Of a DNA stretch of 64,000 nucleotides, positions 25,307 through 34,414 are shown one piece after another; the first letter of the stretch is position 1, and every line of letters begins with the position of its first letter. The stretch is from assembly GCA_963782415.1 (NCBI GenBank), contig CAWAJT010000004.1, forward strand, positions 558,001-622,000. Direction: 5' to 3'. Made by a program: the position numbers and the translations under genes. Source of the stretch: Bog-473 sp963782415. GTDB lineage: Bacteria > Actinomycetota > Acidimicrobiia > Acidimicrobiales > RAAP-2. The notes beneath the pieces are model-generated. The model was not told where the DNA came from, made no database searches, and saw nothing but the letters and a program-made list of their open reading frames with translations.

Positions 25307-26507
25307 ACGGGAGCCGAGGAGACCCGGAGTTGCTCAGTCCTGGGTGCGGGTGCGGGGCGCGGGCCAGGAGGCCGCGGGCGATGACGATGCGCTGAATCTC
25401 GTTGGTCCCCTCGCCGATGATCATCAGCGGCGCGTCGCGGTAGTAGCGCTCGATCGGGAACTCGGTGGTGTAGCCCACCCCGCCGTGAATCCGCATGGCC
25501 TCGGTGGCCAGGTCGAGGGCGGTTTCGCTGGCGAAGAGCTTCGCCATGCCGGCCTCGACGTCGCAGCGCAGGCCCTTGGATCGACGTTCGGCCGCATTGC
25601 GGGTGAGGAGTCGTGCTGCCTCCAGCCGGGTCGCCATGTCGGCCAGCTTGAGTTGGATCGCCTGGTGCTCACCGATGACCTTGCCCATGGTCTCGCGCTG
25701 CATGCTGTAGGCCAGCGCAGCATCGAAGGCGGCCCGGGCCACGCCGACCGCCCGTGCCGCGATGTTGATGCGACCCACTTCGAGCACGCCGAGGATCTGC
25801 GGCAACCCGCGCCCGAGCTCGCCGATGACGTTGGTCGCCGGGATGCGGTGGTCGGTGTACGCCATCTCGACCGTTTCGACGCCGCGGTAGCCGAGCTTGC
25901 CGACGTGCTTGCTCACGGCGATGCCCTCGAAGCGCGGGCCCGGCTCCTTCTCGACGATGAAGGCGGTGATCCCCTCCTCGGTGCGGGCGGCCAGCGCCAC
26001 GATGGCGGCGCGCTCGCCGTTGGTGACCCAGGCCTTGCTGCCGTTGACGACGTACTCGTCCCCGTCGCGCACGGCGCGGCACGAGATGTTGCGCGTGTCG
26101 CTGCCGGCATCGGGCTCGGAGAGCGACAGGCAGCCCCTCCGCTCGCCTGACGCCATGGACGGCAGCCAGCGCTGCTTCTGTTTCTCGGTCCCGTGGGTCA
26201 TGATCAGCGTCGCCGCCATGGTGTGCGTGTTGACGATGCCGGTCAGGCTCATCCAGCCGTACGCCAGCTCCTCAATGATGCCGATGTAGGTGAGCAGGTC
26301 GAGGCCGAGCCCGCCGTACGCCTCGGGGATGGTGACGCCGAAGAGTCCGAGCTCGCGCATCTGCGCGACGATCCGCTCGGGAAACGTGTCCGACCGCTCG
26401 AGCTCGGAGGCGGCTGGAATGACCTCGCGCTCGACGAAACGGCGGACGGTGGCGACGATCTCGGAGCGGACGTCCTCGTCGGTGGCGACCGTATCGGGGT
26501 TGGTCAC
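25188..26507 (-). CDS. Acyl-CoA dehydrogenase, with a doubtful C-terminal extension
   Basis: GTG 26507. It is recognised by FGVTIPEAYGGLGLD, CLSLSEPDAGSDT, VNGSKAWVTNG, and the C-terminal RIHGGVGYTTEFPIERYYRD and GTNEIQRIVIARGLLAR. An acyl-CoA dehydrogenase normally ends just after this last motif. Here the frame runs on for about 50 low-complexity residues across the convergent CoA-transferase gene. Removing one C near 25355-25360 would give the ending ARTRTQD and a stop at about 25335, so a frameshift close to the true end is likely. It catalyses FAD-dependent alpha,beta-dehydrogenation of an acyl-CoA. It is divergent from the acyl-CoA synthetase at 26610. Confidence 0.87.
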   Translation of the reverse strand: MTNPDTVATDEDVRSEIVATVRRFVEREVIPAASELERSDTFPERIVAQMRELGLFGVTIPEAYGGLGLDLLTYIGIIEELAYGWMSLTGIVNTHTMAATLIMTHGTEKQKQRWLPSMASGERRGCLSLSEPDAGSDTRNISCRAVRDGDEYVVNGSKAWVTNGERAAIVALAARTEEGITAFIVEKEPGPRFEGIAVSKHVGKLGYRGVETVEMAYTDHRIPATNVIGELGRGLPQILGVLEVGRINIAARAVGVARAAFDAALAYSMQRETMGKVIGEHQAIQLKLADMATRLEAARLLTRNAAERRSKGLRCDVEAGMAKLFASETALDLATEAMRIHGGVGYTTEFPIERYYRDAPLMIIGEGTNEIQRIVIARGLLARAPHPHPGLSNSGSPRLPFSLASGERRARPGPRRCVRPATAPARPGPPGDPRSSPGR

Positions 26508-26582
26508 GCCGCCCCGGTGACCTGGTCCCGCCCTGAATTCCTCACGGCGATAACCCTACACTTCCCAGGTGTTGACGCTGAA

Positions 26583-26596
26583 TCTCAATTGCGAGA
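26583..26596. promoter_or_regulatory. Inverted repeat TCTCA-N4-CGAGA upstream of the acyl-CoA synthetase
   Basis: The imperfect palindrome TCTCAATTGCGAGA lies 13 bp before ATG 26610. Similar TCTC(A/G)-N5-(T/C)GA(G/A)A elements occur at 38118, 42398 and 58747. A TTGACG hexamer is just upstream (26572-26577). It could be an operator; support is by recurrence only. Confidence 0.35.
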
Positions 26597-26609
26597 AGAA
26601 TGTTTCCCA

Positions 26610-28127
26610 ATGGCGACGAGCCTCATGCATCGCGGGCTCGAGTCGGCGGCGGAGCGGTTCCCTGACCATCCGGCGGTGCTGGCCGGCGACGATTGCTGGA
26701 CCTACGGCGAGCTCGACCGCGCCGCGAATGCGCTGGCGCACCACCTCGCCGAGCGCGGCATCGGACGCGGCGACCGCGTGGCGGTGATGACGTCGAATCG
26801 TCCGGAGTTCGTGGTCACGGTCCATGCCACCAGCAAGGTCGGGGCGGCGCCCGTCATGCTCAACTCGTCCTGGAAGTCCCTCGAGGTCGGCACCGCGCTC
26901 GGCCTGACCGGGCCGCACTACGGCGTCGCCGACGGGCCCGGTGTCGGCCTCTTGGCCGAGCACCTCGATGCGCGCGGCGTCCTGGACCTCGATGCAGCGC
27001 TCGCTGCCACGGTGATCGACCGCGCCAGCCGCGTCGCGCCCCCGGGGGTTGCGGTCCAGCCGAGCGACGACGCCGCGTTCGTCTTCAGCTCCGGCACCAC
27101 CGACCGGCCCAAGGCGGTGCGCCATACGCACCGCTCCATCGACCTCGGTACGGCGCACTGGGTCGCGGCGTTGGGGCTGACCGAGGCCGACCGCTTCCAG
27201 GTGGCGACGCCGCCGTCGCACATCCTCGGCCTGTTGAACCTGCTCGCGGCCGCGGTGGCGGGCGCCACCGTCCGCGTACACCGTCGTTTCGACTTGGACG
27301 AGGAGCTCCGCTGCATCCAAGACGACCGGATGACGCTGGAGATGGCGGTCGCACCGATTGCGTTGGCCATGGCGAACCACCCGGACCTGGAGTCCTACGA
27401 CCTCTCCTCTCTTCGCTATGTGATGTGGGGGGCCACGCCGATCACACCCAGCGTGGCCGAACGCGTGACGGCGCGGACCGGCGTGCGTTGGTTGCCTGCC
27501 TATGGGACGAGCGAGGTGCCCGTGATCGCCGCCAACCCGGTCGCCGACCCCGACAGGTGGCGCCTCGATTCCGCCGGACTCCCCGTGGACGGTGTCTCGC
27601 TGCGCGTCGTCGACCTCGAAAGCGGCGAGGTCCTCCCTCCGGGCGGTGTCGGCGAGGTGCAGGTGCGCAGCGCATCGGCCATGGCCGGCTACCTCCCCGA
27701 CGAGGCCACAGCAGGGGCGTTCGACGATGGGTGGTATCGCACGGGTGACGTCGGCTGGCTCGAGCCGGAGGGTTGGGTCCACCTCACCGACCGCTGCAAG
27801 GAGATGATCAAGGTGAGCGGCTTCCAAGTCGCACCGGCGGAGATCGAGGCCGTGCTGCACGGCCACCCCGAGGTCGTCGACTGCGCCGTGTTCGGCGTGC
27901 CCGATGCGCGCGCCGGTGAAGTCCCGGTCGCCGCGGTCCAACTGCAGCCGGGTTCCGCCGTCACGGCGGAGGAACTGGAGGCAGTCGTGGCGGACACGCT
28001 GGCCACCTACAAGCGCGTGCACCGGGTGATCCTGGTGGAGGCCGTCCCGCGCACCCCGTCGGGGAAGGTGCTGCGGCGAACCCTGCGCGATGCATGGGCG
28101 CCGTCGTTTGCCGAGGCAGCCGACTGA
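26610..28127 (+). CDS. Acyl-CoA synthetase (AMP-forming ligase)
   Basis: 505 aa, ATG 26610 with GAGAAG upstream. It has FSSGTTDRPKAV (near 160-171; the usual GTTG/K stretch has Asp-Arg), YGTSEVPV, GWYRTGDVGW (about 373) and PSGKVLRR for the catalytic lysine. It is shorter in the middle than the ligase at 22494. It heads an operon of ligase, two acyl-CoA dehydrogenases and enoyl-CoA hydratase with TGATG and ATGA overlaps, i.e. a compact beta-oxidation unit. Confidence 0.9.
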   Translation: MATSLMHRGLESAAERFPDHPAVLAGDDCWTYGELDRAANALAHHLAERGIGRGDRVAVMTSNRPEFVVTVHATSKVGAAPVMLNSSWKSLEVGTALGLTGPHYGVADGPGVGLLAEHLDARGVLDLDAALAATVIDRASRVAPPGVAVQPSDDAAFVFSSGTTDRPKAVRHTHRSIDLGTAHWVAALGLTEADRFQVATPPSHILGLLNLLAAAVAGATVRVHRRFDLDEELRCIQDDRMTLEMAVAPIALAMANHPDLESYDLSSLRYVMWGATPITPSVAERVTARTGVRWLPAYGTSEVPVIAANPVADPDRWRLDSAGLPVDGVSLRVVDLESGEVLPPGGVGEVQVRSASAMAGYLPDEATAGAFDDGWYRTGDVGWLEPEGWVHLTDRCKEMIKVSGFQVAPAEIEAVLHGHPEVVDCAVFGVPDARAGEVPVAAVQLQPGSAVTAEELEAVVADTLATYKRVHRVILVEAVPRTPSGKVLRRTLRDAWAPSFAEAAD

Positions 28128-29185
28128 TGGACGTCCGCCTCTCTCCCGAGCAGGTCGCGCTGCGCGACGCGGCGACGCAGGTGGTCGATCGCCTGGGAGT
28201 GCATGCGGTGGCGGAGCTTGAGGACGCCGAGCGCACTGCCAAGCTCGACGCCGCCGTCGACGCCTCGGGCTGGCGCGAACTGCGGACCTCGACGGACGAC
28301 GGCACGCCATGGGCCTCCGCCGTCGAGGTCGCCCTCGTCGCCGAGGAGCTCGGCCGCGGTCTGGGCGACACCGGCTTCCTGGGTGCCACACTGGCCGCGG
28401 AACTGCGGCGCCGAGCCGGTGCCCCGGCCGCCCACGGCCCCGAGACCGTGCTTCTCGGCTCCGATCTGGCGCAGCTCGGCGTGGCGCGGGTCGGCGCGGT
28501 GCAGGTCGGCGCGGCGGACGCGGGCTCGGTGTCGCCCGACGCTGTGGCGGTGGACGCGTTCGACGCCGGCGCGGCGCTGCTGCTCGTCAACGGCGCCGAC
28601 GGCTGCACGCTGGGCTCGGTCGCCCTCGGGTCGCCCACACGTCATGTTGATCTCACCCGACCCGTGGCCGGTGCCCGCCCCCCGGGGACGGTTACGGCAC
28701 TCGGTGGGCAGACGCGCCCGCTCGCCCCCGAAGACGTGGTGGCATGGCAGGGCCTCGGCTTGGCTCTGACCAGCGCGGATCTCGTCGGGGTGATGCGAGG
28801 GGCGCTGGCGCTGGCCACCGACTACGCCCGTGCGCGCCGGCAGTACGGCGCCGCCATCGGATCGTTCCAGGCGGTGCAGCACCTGCTGGCCGACGCCCTC
28901 GTGGCCATGGAAGGCTCGCGTAGCATCGCGCTGCACGCGGCGTGGGCCGTCGACGCCCTACCGGCACCAGAGGCGCTGGCGGCGGGCGCGGCCGCCAAGG
29001 CCTACTGCGCCCGAGCGGCGCGTTCGGTGTGCGAGACGGCCATTCAGGTGCACGGCGGCATCGGCAACACGTGGGAGTGCCTGGCGCACGTCTTCTTACG
29101 CCGCGCCCTGCTCTCGACCGACGTCCTCGGTGGCGTCGGGCCCAACCTGGACCGGGTGCTCTCCGCCCGCGCCCTCGCCAGCTGA
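28127..29185 (+). CDS. Acyl-CoA dehydrogenase, small divergent subunit type
   Basis: 352 aa, ATG 28127 overlapping the ligase stop. The C-terminal half is recognisable (ARARRQYGAAIGSFQAVQHL, ETAIQVHGGIGNTWE), but the middle is shortened and lacks a clear FAD-binding TEP-type loop. Such proteins form alpha2beta2 heteromers with a partner that carries the active site, as ChsE1-ChsE2-type (FadE26-FadE27-like) steroid-chain dehydrogenases do. The partner is very likely the next gene, 2 bp downstream. Confidence 0.85.
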   Translation: MDVRLSPEQVALRDAATQVVDRLGVHAVAELEDAERTAKLDAAVDASGWRELRTSTDDGTPWASAVEVALVAEELGRGLGDTGFLGATLAAELRRRAGAPAAHGPETVLLGSDLAQLGVARVGAVQVGAADAGSVSPDAVAVDAFDAGAALLLVNGADGCTLGSVALGSPTRHVDLTRPVAGARPPGTVTALGGQTRPLAPEDVVAWQGLGLALTSADLVGVMRGALALATDYARARRQYGAAIGSFQAVQHLLADALVAMEGSRSIALHAAWAVDALPAPEALAAGAAAKAYCARAARSVCETAIQVHGGIGNTWECLAHVFLRRALLSTDVLGGVGPNLDRVLSARALAS

Positions 29186-29187
29186 CC

Positions 29188-30318
29188 ATGGACTTCGCTG
29201 ACGCACCCGACGAGCTCGACTTCCGCCTCCGGCTGCGCCGCTGGCTCAGCGAGAACAACCCGGGCCTGCCCGCCTCGTCCACGGCCGACGAGTACTGGGC
29301 CGGGCAGGCCGCCTGGCACCAGATGCTCTACGACGCCGGCTTCTTCGGCCTGTCCTGGCCGACGGCGATCGGTGGGTACGGCCTGCCCAGCGTGTACGAG
29401 GTGATCCTCGACGAGGAGCTGATCACCGCCGGCGCCCCCCCGCGCCCGAGCGTGGGCTACCTGGTCCAAGGGCTCCTGCGTCACGGCAACGAGGACGTCC
29501 AGCGCCGCTTCCTGCCCGGGCTCGTCAACGGTCGCGAGCGCTGGTGCCAGGGCTTCAGCGAGCCCGACGCGGGGTCCGACCTGGCGTCGCTGCGCACGCG
29601 GGCGGTGCGCGACGGCGAGGAGTACGTCATCACCGGCCACAAGGTGTGGACGAGTTACTCCGACACCGCCGACTGGTGCCTGGTTCTGGCCCGGACCGAT
29701 CCCGACGTGCCGACCCACAAGGGGATCTCTGCCTTCGTCGTGCCGATGGGACAGCGCGCCATTGAGCAGCGACCGCTCCAGATGATCAACGGCATCACGC
29801 GGGAGTTCGGCGAGGTGCTCTTCGACGGCGCCCGCGTCGACGCGGCGAACATGGTCGGCGAGCCCGGCGAGGGCTGGCGCCTCGCCATGACGGTGGTCAG
29901 CCACGAGCGCGAACCTGGCGAGCTCGGCTACGTGGCGCGCTACGGCAAGCTCGTCAACGAGCTGGCGCACGTGGTGGCAGAGGATCCGTCGCGGTTCGGT
30001 GCCGAGACGCGCCGCGACCTGGCCTGGGCCCTGGTGGAGACCGAGATGCTGCGCTGCCACGTGAGCCGACGGCTCTCCGACCGCCTCGGTGGGCTCTCGC
30101 ACGGGCCGGAGGGCTCGGTCGACAAGTTGCTCATGACCGCCGCCGAGCAGGCGGTAGGCCACGCCGCGCTCTCGGTCGGGGGTGCTGTGCACGTGGACGG
30201 GGACGACACCTGGCTCAAGGTCTACCTCTACAGTCGCGCCCAGAGCGTCATGGGTGGCACCTCGCAGATACAGCGCAACCTCATCGCCGGACGAATCCTG
30301 GAGCTACCGACCTCATGA
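29188..30318 (+). CDS. Acyl-CoA dehydrogenase, likely partner subunit
   Basis: 376 aa, ATG 29188. RWCQGFSEPDAGSDLASL, EYVITGHKVWTSYSD, REFGEVLFDGARV and the C-terminal YSRAQSVMGGTSQIQRNLIA. It has the fuller flavin-binding set that the 28127 protein lacks, which supports a heteromeric enzyme. Such pairs oxidise bulky CoA esters such as steroid side chains or cyclic acids; the substrate here is not shown. Its stop overlaps the hydratase start (ATGA). Confidence 0.88.
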   Translation: MDFADAPDELDFRLRLRRWLSENNPGLPASSTADEYWAGQAAWHQMLYDAGFFGLSWPTAIGGYGLPSVYEVILDEELITAGAPPRPSVGYLVQGLLRHGNEDVQRRFLPGLVNGRERWCQGFSEPDAGSDLASLRTRAVRDGEEYVITGHKVWTSYSDTADWCLVLARTDPDVPTHKGISAFVVPMGQRAIEQRPLQMINGITREFGEVLFDGARVDAANMVGEPGEGWRLAMTVVSHEREPGELGYVARYGKLVNELAHVVAEDPSRFGAETRRDLAWALVETEMLRCHVSRRLSDRLGGLSHGPEGSVDKLLMTAAEQAVGHAALSVGGAVHVDGDDTWLKVYLYSRAQSVMGGTSQIQRNLIAGRILELPTS

Positions 30319-31112
30319 GCACCTACGACCTTCCCGACGAGCTACAGGTCCGCGCTGAGGGTCCCGTTCGCGTCGTCACGCTCAACCGGCCGGGCGACCT
30401 CAATGCCACGAACCACGTCCTCCACGCTGCTCTCGCCGCAGTGTTCCCGCAGCTCGATGCCGACACCGAGGCCCGGGTGGCGGTCATCACCGGTGCCGGC
30501 CGAGCCTTCTCCGCCGGCGGGGACTTCGACTATCTCGACGCATTGACGAAGGACGCCGACCTGCGGCACGCCACCCTCACCGACGGCCGGCGGATCGTGA
30601 CCGGCATGGTGGCGTGCCGGCTCCCGATCATCGCCGCCGTGAACGGCCCGGCGGTCGGGCTCGGTTGCAGCCTGGTCGCACTGTCCGACATCGTGTTCAT
30701 GGCGCAGAGCGCGCACCTGGCCGACCCCCACGTCCTGCTCGGCCTGGTGGCGGCCGACGGCGGGCCAGTGGTGTGGCCGCTGCTCACGAGCCTGCAGTTG
30801 GCCAAGGAGTACGCACTGACGGGGGAGCGCATCCCGGCGGAACGCGCCGCCGCCATCGGCCTGGTCAACCACGTGTGCGCCGACGACGAGGTGCTGCATC
30901 AGGCCATGGCCTGTGCACAACGCATCGCCTCCCTTCCCAAGGGCGCAGTGGAAGACACCAAGCGGATCATCAACATCCAGCTCGAGCGCGCCGTCCTCGC
31001 CGCGCTCGACTTCGCCTTGAGCGCAGAGGACCGGTCCTTCACGACGCCCGAGCTGCGGGCCAATCTGGACCGGATGCTTGCACCGCAGCGCGCCAAGGAG
31101 AGCAAAAGCTGA
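30315..31112 (+). CDS. Enoyl-CoA hydratase/isomerase (crotonase)
   Basis: 265 aa, ATG 30315. VRVVTLNRPGDLNATN, GAGRAFSAGGDFDYLD (oxyanion hole), AAVNGPAVGLGCSLVAL, ADPHVLLGLVAADGG. The VLLGLV-A-A-DGG segment with Asp in place of a Glu is seen in several actinobacterial hydratases. It is the last gene of the beta-oxidation operon, hydrating the enoyl-CoA made by the paired dehydrogenases. It converges with the GntR gene. Confidence 0.88.
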   Translation: MSTYDLPDELQVRAEGPVRVVTLNRPGDLNATNHVLHAALAAVFPQLDADTEARVAVITGAGRAFSAGGDFDYLDALTKDADLRHATLTDGRRIVTGMVACRLPIIAAVNGPAVGLGCSLVALSDIVFMAQSAHLADPHVLLGLVAADGGPVVWPLLTSLQLAKEYALTGERIPAERAAAIGLVNHVCADDEVLHQAMACAQRIASLPKGAVEDTKRIINIQLERAVLAALDFALSAEDRSFTTPELRANLDRMLAPQRAKESKS

Positions 31113-31121
31113 CTCCGCCCG

Positions 31122-31865
31122 TCAGGCGCCGGGAGCAGTGCCGCGGCCCCGGTGCTGCGCCGCCCGCTCCGCGAGCCAGTCGCCGAGTGCCTCGCCCGCC
31201 GACAACACGTGCGCTTCGGCGATGGCGCGGGCGGCCGGTGCATCGCCGCGCGTCATGGCGGCGAGCAGCGCGGCGTGCTCCTCTTTGCTGCGTTGTTCCG
31301 CTTCGGGAAAGAGCTCGAAGTAATTGCCCGGCACCACGCGCACGGCCTGGCGCAGGTAGGTGAGCAGGCGCGGGGAGCGGGCCGCCAGGTTTAGGTCCCG
31401 GTGGAAGTGGCGGTTGGCCGCCACCACGTCGTTGGCGCCCTCAATGGCGGCGGCCAGTTCGTGCAGCTTGGCGAGCTCCAACGGCGTGACGCGGGTGGTC
31501 GCCATCTCGGCCGCCTTGCCGACCAGCGCGGCCAGGACCGCGAAGTTGTCGACGGCGTCCTCGGGGGTGATGCCGACGACTGCCATGCCGCTGCGCGGCG
31601 TGATCTCGACCAGGCCCTCGTAGGACAGCTCGAGCAGGGCCTCCCGGATAGGGGTCCGGCTGATGCCGAATTCGGCCGTCAGCTGGTCGAGGTCCAGGCG
31701 GTCGCCGGGTCGGAGCCGCCCGGTGAGGATCCGGTCGCGCAGCTCGTTGGCGGCCTGGGCTCGGACGGTGGTCGTGACAAGTTTGATATCTGAAATATTA
31801 CATATTAAGTTCGGTACTTGCCCGAAAGGGGGAGCGAATGGCCGAGACCAAGCGGCAGATGGCAC
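31122..31865 (-). CDS. GntR-family regulator with FCD ligand domain; start uncertain
   Basis: The winged helix is TVRAQAANELRDRILTGRLR through FGISRTPIREALLELSYEGL. The all-helical FCD domain (NFAVLAALVGKAAEMA, NRHFHRDLNLAA, EEHAALLAAMTRGD) binds an organic acid and a metal in relatives. No ATG, GTG or TTG lies close to the domain start near 31780. The first standard start is GTG 31865, which would overlap the divergent monooxygenase by 28 bp. A rare start such as ATT or a missed base is possible. It probably controls the divergent monooxygenase / CoA-transferase / lyase operon through the AT-rich 31780-31811 gap. Confidence 0.8.
   Translation of the reverse strand: MPSAAWSRPFAPPFGQVPNLICNISDIKLVTTTVRAQAANELRDRILTGRLRPGDRLDLDQLTAEFGISRTPIREALLELSYEGLVEITPRSGMAVVGITPEDAVDNFAVLAALVGKAAEMATTRVTPLELAKLHELAAAIEGANDVVAANRHFHRDLNLAARSPRLLTYLRQAVRVVPGNYFELFPEAEQRSKEEHAALLAAMTRGDAPAARAIAEAHVLSAGEALGDWLAERAAQHRGRGTAPGA
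31783..31811 (+). promoter_or_regulatory. Candidate promoter for the NtaA-type monooxygenase operon
   Basis: TTGATA (31783-31788), 17 bp, TAAGTT (31806-31811), in the most AT-rich patch of the region; then GGGGGAG and ATG 31838. TTTGATATC at its left edge resembles the half-site of the inverted repeat at 38011-38038 (TTTGATGTC). Confidence 0.4.
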
Positions 31866-33193
31866 TGGTGGGGTTCATGCAGGCCGGGAACGCCACGGTC
31901 TACGCCGGCTCCTGGCGCCACCCCGCCACCGAGCACGGCTTCCTCACGGCGGGGTACTACGAGAAGCTCGGCCGGACCCTCGAAGACGGATGTTTCGACC
32001 TCATGTTCTTCGACGACCGACTGGCCATGCCCGGCATCTACGGCGGGTCGGTCGCCGAGGCCGTGCGCACCGGCGCCCGGCCGGTGAAGCTGGACCTCAG
32101 CATCGTGCTCGGTATCCTGGCCGCGGCGACGCGTAGCATCGGCCTGGGAGCGACGTACTCGACGACGTACTACTCGCCCTTCCATGTGGCGCGGACGTTC
32201 GCCACGCTCGACCACCTGTCGGGCGGGAGGGCCGCCTGGAACGTGGTGACGTCGGTGAACGACGGCGAGGCGCAGAACTACGGCCTCAAGGAGCACCTGG
32301 CCCATGACGCGCGCTACGACCGGGCCGACGAGTTCCTCGAGGCGACCACCGGTCTGTGGGACAGCTGGGACGACGACGCGCTGGTGCTCGACCGCGAGAC
32401 ACCGCTCTTCGCCCACCCCGACAAGGTGCACGAGCTGAACCACGAGGGGGAGTGGTTCGACGTGCGCGGCCCCTTGACCGTGCCCCGGACGCCCCAGGGG
32501 CGGCCCGTCCTCATGCAAGCGGGGTCGTCGGGCCGTGGTCGCGAGTTCGCGGCCAAGTGGGCGGAGCTGATCTTCACCGGTGATCCCGGCATCGACATCG
32601 CGCGGGCGCACTACAAGGACCAGAAGGAGAAGATCGGCGAGCAGGGCCGCGACCCCGGGGTCATCAAAATGCTCCCGATGGCGTACACGGTGGTCGGAGA
32701 GTCCAAGGCCCACGCCGAGGAGCGCGAACAGCTCTTCCTCAACGACCTCGTCGACCCGATGGCTTCCCTGACGCTCCTGTCCGAACTCATGAACTACGAC
32801 TTCTCCGGACTGGCGCTCGAGGCGCCCATAACCGACGAGCTCATCGAGTCCGTCTCGGGCATCCGGGGTCTGGTGCAGAACATCAAGGCGCACATCGGGG
32901 GTGACACGGTGACCCTGGCCGACCTGGCCGGGCACCGCGCCACGCTCCTGCAGGGGCCGCGCTTCGTCGGCACCGGGCCGGACATCGCCGACCAGATGGA
33001 GGCGTGGTTCCACAGCGGCGCCTGCGACGGTTTCGTCATCGCCGCCACGCACTCGCCGGGCGCCTACGAGGACGTCGTCCGCCTGGTGGTGCCCGAGCTC
33101 CAGCGCCGGGGCGTCTTTCGCGATCGCTATACCAGTTCGACCCTGCGGGGGCATCTCGGCCTCGAGCGCCCCGCGTCCGTGCTCGGTGCCTGA
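31838..33193 (+). CDS. NtaA/SnaA/DszA-type FMN-dependent monooxygenase
   Basis: 451 aa, ATG 31838 with GGGGGAG. It belongs to the large luciferase-like branch with GSWRHPATEHGF, YYEKLGRTLEDGCFDLMFFDD, SPFHVARTFATLDHLSGGRA followed by AWNVVTS, and PVLMQAGSSGRGREFAAKWA. Such two-component enzymes use reduced FMN from a separate reductase (a candidate is at 18756) and O2 to oxidise chelators, sulfur heterocycles or cyclic compounds. It is first in an operon with a CoA-transferase and a CitE-like lyase. The divergent GntR is the likely regulator. Confidence 0.9.
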   Translation: MAETKRQMALVGFMQAGNATVYAGSWRHPATEHGFLTAGYYEKLGRTLEDGCFDLMFFDDRLAMPGIYGGSVAEAVRTGARPVKLDLSIVLGILAAATRSIGLGATYSTTYYSPFHVARTFATLDHLSGGRAAWNVVTSVNDGEAQNYGLKEHLAHDARYDRADEFLEATTGLWDSWDDDALVLDRETPLFAHPDKVHELNHEGEWFDVRGPLTVPRTPQGRPVLMQAGSSGRGREFAAKWAELIFTGDPGIDIARAHYKDQKEKIGEQGRDPGVIKMLPMAYTVVGESKAHAEEREQLFLNDLVDPMASLTLLSELMNYDFSGLALEAPITDELIESVSGIRGLVQNIKAHIGGDTVTLADLAGHRATLLQGPRFVGTGPDIADQMEAWFHSGACDGFVIAATHSPGAYEDVVRLVVPELQRRGVFRDRYTSSTLRGHLGLERPASVLGA

Positions 33194-34388
33194 CACGGTG
33201 CGCCCGCTCGAGGGCCTGCGCGTGGTGGACGCCGCCACGTTGGCGGCCGGGCCCATGGTGGCGACGGCCCTGGGGGAATTCGGCGCCGAGGTCATCAAGG
33301 TGGAGCAGCCGGGCGCGGGCGATCCGCTGCGGACCTGGGGCTACCAGAAGGACGGGATCGGACTGTTCTGGAAGAGCGTCGGGCGCAACAAGCAATGCGT
33401 CACCCTTGACCTGCACCACGCCGAAGGACAAGAGCTCTTCCACCGGTTGCTCCATGTCAGCGACGTGCTCGTGGTGAACAACCGCCCCAGCGCCTTGACC
33501 CGCTGGGGCCTCGACTACGAGTCGGTGCACCGGGCGCACCCCCAACTCGTCATGCTCCACGTCAGTGGCTACGGCGGCGGCGGCCCGGCGAGCGACCGTC
33601 CCGGCTTCGGCACGCTGGCCGAGGCCATGAGCGGGTTCGCCCACGTCACCGGCCAGCTCGACGGACCGCCGACCCTGCCCCCGTTCTTCCTGGCCGACGG
33701 CATCGCGGCACAGTCAGCGACCTTCGCCGTAATGATGGCGCTCTATCACCGCGACCTGCACGGGGGCTCGGGTCAGCACATCGACGTGAACCTCGTGGAG
33801 CCCCTCGCCCGCCTCATCGAGACGTCCACGCTGGCCTACAGCCACCTCGGGGTGGTGATGGGTCGCACGGGGAATCGGCTGGACGCCAGTGCGCCGCGCA
33901 ACGCCTACCTGACAGCGGACGGCCGTTGGATCGCGCTGTCGAGTGCGTCGCGCAACATCGTGATGCGCCTCTATCGCGCCGTCGGCCGGCCGGACCTGGC
34001 CGAGGACGAGGACTACGTCGACCCCGTCCGTCGTCAGGCCCACGGTGACGAGATCGACGCCATCGTGGCGGAGTGGATCCGGGTCCGAGCGCTCGACGAC
34101 GTCATGGAGGTGTTCGAAGCCGCCGACGTGGCGGCCGCGCCGGTCTACGACGCCGAGCAGCTGCTCGCCGACGAACACCTGCGGGCCCGTGGCACGTTCC
34201 TCCAGGTGGACGACCCCGACCTCGGTTCCATGACGGTGCAGGCGCCCGTGGCCCTGTTGAGCGAGACGCCGGGCCGGGTCGAGCATCTCGGCCGGGCGGT
34301 CGGGGCCGACAACGACGCCGTCTACGGCGACCTCCTCGGCCTCGACGCCGAGCGGATCGCGGCGCTGCGAAACACCGGGGTCATCTGA
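33186..34388 (+). CDS. Family III CoA-transferase (CaiB/BaiF type)
   Basis: 400 aa, GTG 33186 overlapping the monooxygenase stop by 8 bp. GLRVVDAATLAAGPMVATAL, FGAEVIKVEQP, GRNKQCVTLDLHHAEGQ. At the position of the usual catalytic Asp the sequence is DRPGFGTLAEAMSG, a variant found in a subset of the family, so catalysis may use another residue. It probably forms the CoA ester that the lyase downstream cleaves. Confidence 0.88.
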   Translation: MPDTVRPLEGLRVVDAATLAAGPMVATALGEFGAEVIKVEQPGAGDPLRTWGYQKDGIGLFWKSVGRNKQCVTLDLHHAEGQELFHRLLHVSDVLVVNNRPSALTRWGLDYESVHRAHPQLVMLHVSGYGGGGPASDRPGFGTLAEAMSGFAHVTGQLDGPPTLPPFFLADGIAAQSATFAVMMALYHRDLHGGSGQHIDVNLVEPLARLIETSTLAYSHLGVVMGRTGNRLDASAPRNAYLTADGRWIALSSASRNIVMRLYRAVGRPDLAEDEDYVDPVRRQAHGDEIDAIVAEWIRVRALDDVMEVFEAADVAAAPVYDAEQLLADEHLRARGTFLQVDDPDLGSMTVQAPVALLSETPGRVEHLGRAVGADNDAVYGDLLGLDAERIAALRNTGVI

Positions 34389-34414
34389 GTCCACGAGCAA
34401 GAAGGGAACAGATC

